A stretch of 8,157 nucleotides of DNA from CALDCK01 sp050618055 (GTDB lineage Bacteria > Myxococcota_A > UBA9160 > SMWR01): contig JBNLVK010000096.1 of the NCBI GenBank assembly GCA_050618055.1, forward strand, positions 1 to 8,157, in the 5' to 3' direction. The translations under genes were made by a program, and so were the position numbers. The notes under the pieces are model-generated. The model saw only the letters and a list, made by a program, of their open reading frames with translations. It did not search any database and was not told where the DNA came from. This document shows, piece after piece, positions 6,380 through 8,157 of this stretch (position 1 is the first letter of the stretch; every line of letters starts with the position of its first letter).

Positions 6380-8064
6380 CGTCCGCCCCCCAGCGGGCGG
6401 ATCTCGACGATCTCCCCGTCCAGGATGTCGAGGACCCGCGCGATGCCTTCGTCGTTGAGCGCCTGCTGGCGGCGGCGGCGGGCCGGATCCTCCTTCGGCG
6501 CGCCGCCGGCGCGCTGCGGGGCGGCCTCGGGGACGCTCTCGTCCACCGCCTCCACGCGCACCGGCTGGCCGAAGAACTCGCTGGTGAGCTCGGCGAGCTG
6601 GTCCGCCTTCTCCTGGAGCCGCCGCGCCGCGAAGCCGGCCGGCAGGCCCACGCGCAGCGTGCCGTTCTCGCGCGCCAGGATGCGGCCGCCCTCGAGGGCG
6701 GCGAAGATGCCCGGGTTGCGCTGGCGCACGAAGGCGCACAGCCGGTCGAAGACCACCGGCAGCGGGGCGCCGTCGGCGTCGGCGGAAGCGGCGGGTGCCG
6801 GCGCCGGGGCGCTGCGGCTTCCGCCCTTCTTCGGCGCGTCGGGGGCCGCCGCCGGCGGCCTCGCCGGCGATCGCGCGCCGCCGCCGCCACCGGAGCCGCC
6901 GCCCGGTCCGCCGCCGCTCCCCACCTGACGCGACAGGCCGTCGAGCCGGGCCAGCAGCCGCTCCACGTCGTCGCCGGGGGGCAGGGTGGCCAGGCGCACG
7001 AGGGCCATCTCCAGCACGGCGAAGGGCTGGGGCGCCCAGGCCAGGTCCTCCTGCTCCTTCACCAGCGCGCGGAACATGCGGCGCAGGCGCGTGGCGTCGG
7101 TCTTCTCGGCCAGGGCGCGCAGCTCGGCGACGTCGTCCTCGCTGGCCTCCACCAGCCCGGGCTGGTCCGGCGCGATGCGCAGCACCACCAGGTCGCGCAG
7201 GCCCTGCACCAGGTGCTCGGAGAGTCGCTTGGCGTCGGTGCCGGTGCCGCCGGCCTGGGCGCAGGCGGCCAGCGCGCGGCCGGCGTCGCCGTCGATGCAG
7301 GCGGTCAGGATCTCCAGCAGCACGCGCCGGTCGATCAGGTCGAGGACCTGGGTCACCTGCTCGTCTTCGATCTCCTGCCCGGCGTAGGCGATCACCTGGT
7401 CGAGCAGGGTCTGGGCGTCGCGCATGGAGCCGTCGGCCTCGCGCGCGATCGCCAGCAGGCTGCCGTCGCTGATCTTCACCTTCTCGGCCCGGGTGATCGT
7501 GGCGAGGCGCTCGACGATCTCGCTGGCGGCGATGCGGCGCAGGTCGTAGCGCTGGCAGCGCGAGACCACCGTGAACGGGATCTTCTCCGGGTTGGTGGTG
7601 GCGAAGACGAACAGGCTCTGGGGCGGCGGCTCCTCCAGGGTCTTCAGCAGCGCGTTGAAGGCCGCCGCCGACAGCATGTGCACCTCGTCGACCACGAAGA
7701 TGCGGTACTTGCCCGGCGCCGCCGCGTAGCGGATCGACGCGATCAGCTCGCGCACGTCGTCGACGCTGGTGCGGCTCGCCGCGTCGATCTCCTGCACGTC
7801 GGTGGAGGTGCCGGCGGCGATCTCGGTGCAGGCCGAGCACTCGCCGCAGGGCGTGTCGGTGGGGCCCTTGTCGCAGTTCAGGCAGCGGGCCAGGATGCGC
7901 GCCAGCGTCGTCTTGCCGACGCCGCGCGGTCCGGTCAGCAGGATGGCGTGGGGCACGCGGTCGCTGCGGATGGCGTTGCGCAGCGGCGTGGTGACGTGGG
8001 ACTGCCCCGTCACGTCGTCGAAGCCCTGGGGGCGCCACTTCCTCGCCAGTACCTGGTAGGTCAT
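6376..8064 (-). CDS. dnaX: DNA polymerase III subunit gamma/tau (clamp loader ATPase)
   Basis: The 562-residue protein begins MTYQVLARKWRPQGFDDVTG. The AAA+ module shows Walker A GPRGVGKT (45-52), a zinc-binding cluster Cys64, Cys73, Cys76 and Cys79, Walker B VVDEVH (124-129), sensor-1 FATTNPEKIPF (154-164) and the arginine-finger SRC motif (168-170). Domain III runs to about 375. A Gly-rich then Ala/Pro-rich linker (about 382-433) leads to a C-terminal tau-type domain (434-500) and a short tail ending LDILDGEIVEIRPLGG. DnaX is the motor of the clamp loader and, as tau, ties the polymerases and DnaB together. No A-rich slippery site for making a short gamma form was noticed. It is the first gene of the cluster; the only upstream purine-rich candidate is GAGG 12 nt from the ATG, so its ribosome binding site is weak. 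Confidence 0.97.
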   Translation of the reverse strand: MTYQVLARKWRPQGFDDVTGQSHVTTPLRNAIRSDRVPHAILLTGPRGVGKTTLARILARCLNCDKGPTDTPCGECSACTEIAAGTSTDVQEIDAASRTSVDDVRELIASIRYAAAPGKYRIFVVDEVHMLSAAAFNALLKTLEEPPPQSLFVFATTNPEKIPFTVVSRCQRYDLRRIAASEIVERLATITRAEKVKISDGSLLAIAREADGSMRDAQTLLDQVIAYAGQEIEDEQVTQVLDLIDRRVLLEILTACIDGDAGRALAACAQAGGTGTDAKRLSEHLVQGLRDLVVLRIAPDQPGLVEASEDDVAELRALAEKTDATRLRRMFRALVKEQEDLAWAPQPFAVLEMALVRLATLPPGDDVERLLARLDGLSRQVGSGGGPGGGSGGGGGARSPARPPAAAPDAPKKGGSRSAPAPAPAASADADGAPLPVVFDRLCAFVRQRNPGIFAALEGGRILARENGTLRVGLPAGFAARRLQEKADQLAELTSEFFGQPVRVEAVDESVPEAAPQRAGGAPKEDPARRRRQQALNDEGIARVLDILDGEIVEIRPLGGGR

Positions 8065-8157
8065 GGGGGAGACCCGCCTCGCTCGACTCGACCGTGTGTG
8101 ATCGCCCTGTGGCCCGGTGACCCTGCCGACGAGCCGGGATCGCAGGGCACCCCCAGA
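8065..8157 (-). promoter_or_regulatory. dnaX leader with a bulged hairpin
   Basis: This stretch lies upstream of dnaX to the window edge. On the plus strand GTG(A)CCCTGC at 8117-8126 pairs with GCAGGGCAC at 8142-8150 (9 bp, one bulge, 15-nt loop), and C-runs follow on that strand. No promoter boxes were recognised. The hairpin may be a 5' leader structure or a terminator of a gene beyond the edge. Confidence 0.3.

Noticed and set aside
3735..6890. Giant 1051-residue minus-strand frame as a single fused protein
   Set aside because: Only the last 572 residues are a real protein. The upstream part is an off-frame reading of recR, ybaB and dnaX, which have convincing frames of their own.
6053..8038. 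dnaX-ybaB fusion or frameshifted dnaX in the second long minus frame
   Set aside because: The upstream portion is an off-frame shadow of dnaX; ybaB starts at the GTG at 6379. No slippery A-rich heptamer was noticed to suggest programmed frameshifting.
8065..8157. Small SRP RNA (ffs) upstream of dnaX
   Set aside because: The plus-strand end (GCCGGGAT...CAGGGCACCCCC) faintly resembles an SRP RNA 3' end, but the invariant GGTCAGGTCCGGAAGGAAGCA-type apical loop is absent on both strands.

Overview
The window is very GC-rich and carries bacterial housekeeping genes next to an mglB-mglA polarity pair. The MglA-type GTPase (TVPGQ instead of a canonical DxxG switch), a close MglB look-alike and the dnaX-ybaB-recR order fit a high-GC lineage of the former Deltaproteobacteria or a related phylum such as Myxococcota or Binatota. 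The phylum is inference, not proof.

Layout, left to right. The left edge holds the 5' part of priA (minus strand, runs off the window). Across a 46-bp gap, a lone plus-strand gene encodes a spermidine-synthase-fold methyltransferase-like protein. Convergent with it is an alpha/beta-hydrolase-fold gene (minus) whose nucleophile-elbow serine reads as phenylalanine. A roughly 500-bp stretch with no credible gene follows. It is not featureless: it is made of two diverged, inverted copies of a unit of about 185 bp around an 82-bp centre. Upstream on the minus strand come mglA, mglB, a TMTC-like membrane glycosyltransferase with C-terminal TPRs, recR, ybaB and dnaX, all in one direction. The last 90 bp are the dnaX leader with a bulged hairpin.

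How the genes fit together. dnaX (clamp-loader tau/gamma), ybaB (nucleoid-associated protein), recR (recombinational repair) and the TMTC-like gene are tightly packed. Two junctions are 4-base GTGA stop/start overlaps and one is a 3-nt gap, so they look like one translationally coupled operon. mglB-mglA sit 139 bp downstream behind a plausible promoter of their own and encode a GTPase with its GAP/regulator, known in Myxococcus to set cell polarity. Several real starts here are GTG (hydrolase, TMTC-like, ybaB).

The observations most worth a second look are the nested inverted duplication at 2011-2461, the Ser-to-Phe change in the hydrolase, a possibly leaderless priA, and the surface-glycosylation-type enzyme placed between recR and mglBA. 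No CRISPR, IS transposase, tRNA or rRNA was seen.
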